From Bin80 sp964503085 (lineage in GTDB: Bacteria > Bacteroidota > Rhodothermia > Rhodothermales > Bin80): a stretch of 6,625 bases of DNA. The position numbers and the translations under genes are program-made. The stretch lies in the NCBI GenBank assembly GCA_964503085.1, contig CAZCYQ010000103.1, positions 1-6,625 on the forward strand. The letters run 5' to 3'. The notes beneath the pieces are model-generated. The model was given only the letters and a program-made list of their open reading frames with translations, had not been told where the DNA came from and did not search any database. Position 1 is the stretch's first letter, and the number at the start of each line of letters is the position of its first letter. This document shows, piece by piece, positions 6,543 through 6,625 of this stretch.

Positions 6543-6582
6543 GGCTCGCATCGTCGAGGATATAAGGAAGGGGCACTTGTAG
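6543..6582 (+). repeat. Right direct repeat (candidate attR), duplicated 3' end of the creatininase-like gene
   Basis: Matches 125-164 at 37 of 40 positions in the same orientation. Read in the matching frame it encodes RIVEDIRKGHL and the TAG stop, identical to the creatininase-like C-terminus, although two codons differ synonymously (GAC/GAT and AAA/AAG). The third mismatch changes Val to Ala one codon before this stretch. There is no upstream part of the gene here, so this is an orphan gene end rather than a second gene copy. Confidence 0.75.
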
Positions 6583-6625
6583 GTCAGTGAATACAACTTG
6601 CCCGACCAGCGCAAAATTGCGACAG
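6583..6625. other. Unassigned right flank
   Basis: The last 43 bases show no gene. TTGCCCGACCAG (6598-6609) resembles TTGCCCGTTCAG (173-184) downstream of the left repeat, matching at 10 of 12 positions. A 5-base-arm dyad CGCAA/TTGCG lies at 6610-6621. The stretch is too short to say whether it is chromosome or the start of another inserted unit. Confidence 0.4.

Larger units (their letters stand above)
125..6582. mobile_element. Putative integrase-less integrated defence element bounded by 40-bp direct repeats
   Basis: The block between the repeats contains four co-directional defence-type genes and little else. It is lower in G+C (about 52% in four sampled lines) than the upstream gene (about 67% in its last 120 counted bases). 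The boundaries coincide with a repeat derived from the 3' end of a protein-coding gene, as in known islands that use gene 3' ends such as rlmH (SCC elements) or guaA. No tyrosine or serine recombinase, transposase or excisionase is encoded inside. The element may therefore be non-autonomous, mobilised in trans, or one unit of a tandem array whose recombinase lies outside the window. An alternative is a remnant of a larger island after deletion. The repeat is directly observed; mobility is inferred. Confidence 0.5.

Noticed and set aside
6610..6621. Dyad CGCAA-AA-TTGCG near the right end as a terminator or att half-site
   Set aside because: The arms are only 5 bases with a 2-base loop and no T-run is visible before the window ends.
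1..6625. CRISPR array, tRNA or rRNA gene, insertion sequence
   Set aside because: No regularly spaced short repeats, no tRNA cloverleaf sequence at the repeat sites, and no transposase-like protein were seen. The repeat lies in a protein-coding 3' end, not a tRNA gene.

Overview
The window holds a compact four-gene predicted defence (restriction-modification-like) module inserted directly behind the 3' end of an unrelated housekeeping-type gene. It is flanked by a 40-bp near-perfect direct repeat. The only flanking gene visible is the C-terminus of a probable creatininase-family amidohydrolase (ends at 164). Hand counting gives 80 G+C in the first 120 bases (67%), against 125 of 240 (52%) over four lines sampled across the four-gene block. 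This suggests a GC-rich bacterial chromosome, perhaps proteobacterial, carrying horizontally acquired DNA. The species cannot be identified from what is visible.

Layout: 3-164, end of the creatininase-like gene; its last 40 bases are the left repeat. 165-321, leader region with one inverted repeat and no clear gene. 322-1620, C5 cytosine DNA methyltransferase with all catalytic motifs. 1621-1710, a 90-base spacer with two inverted repeats. 1711-3240, GHKL/MORC-MutL-like ATPase (TTG start). 3253-5493, Z1-domain superfamily II helicase-like ATPase. 5493-6494, PD-(D/E)XK nuclease-like protein of the DUF4420 type, translationally coupled by a TGATG overlap. 6495-6542, short spacer. 6543-6582, right copy of the repeat, encoding the same last 11 residues and stop as the creatininase-like gene. 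6583-6625, unassigned.

The gene set matches the predicted systems described by Iyer, Abhiman and Aravind (MutL homologs in restriction-modification systems and the origin of MORC ATPases). It also resembles the mza (MutL-Z1-AIPR) antiviral systems. The methyltransferase probably marks self DNA, the ATPase and Z1 motor probably sense or remodel DNA, and the PD-(D/E)XK protein is the candidate nuclease. The AIPR-family gene that often accompanies these genes is absent: the right repeat begins 48 bases after the last stop codon.

The most interesting observation is the architecture. A direct repeat made from the 3' end of a protein-coding gene brackets a 6.4-kb block that contains defence genes and no recombinase. 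This looks like a non-autonomous, site-specifically integrated defence cassette.
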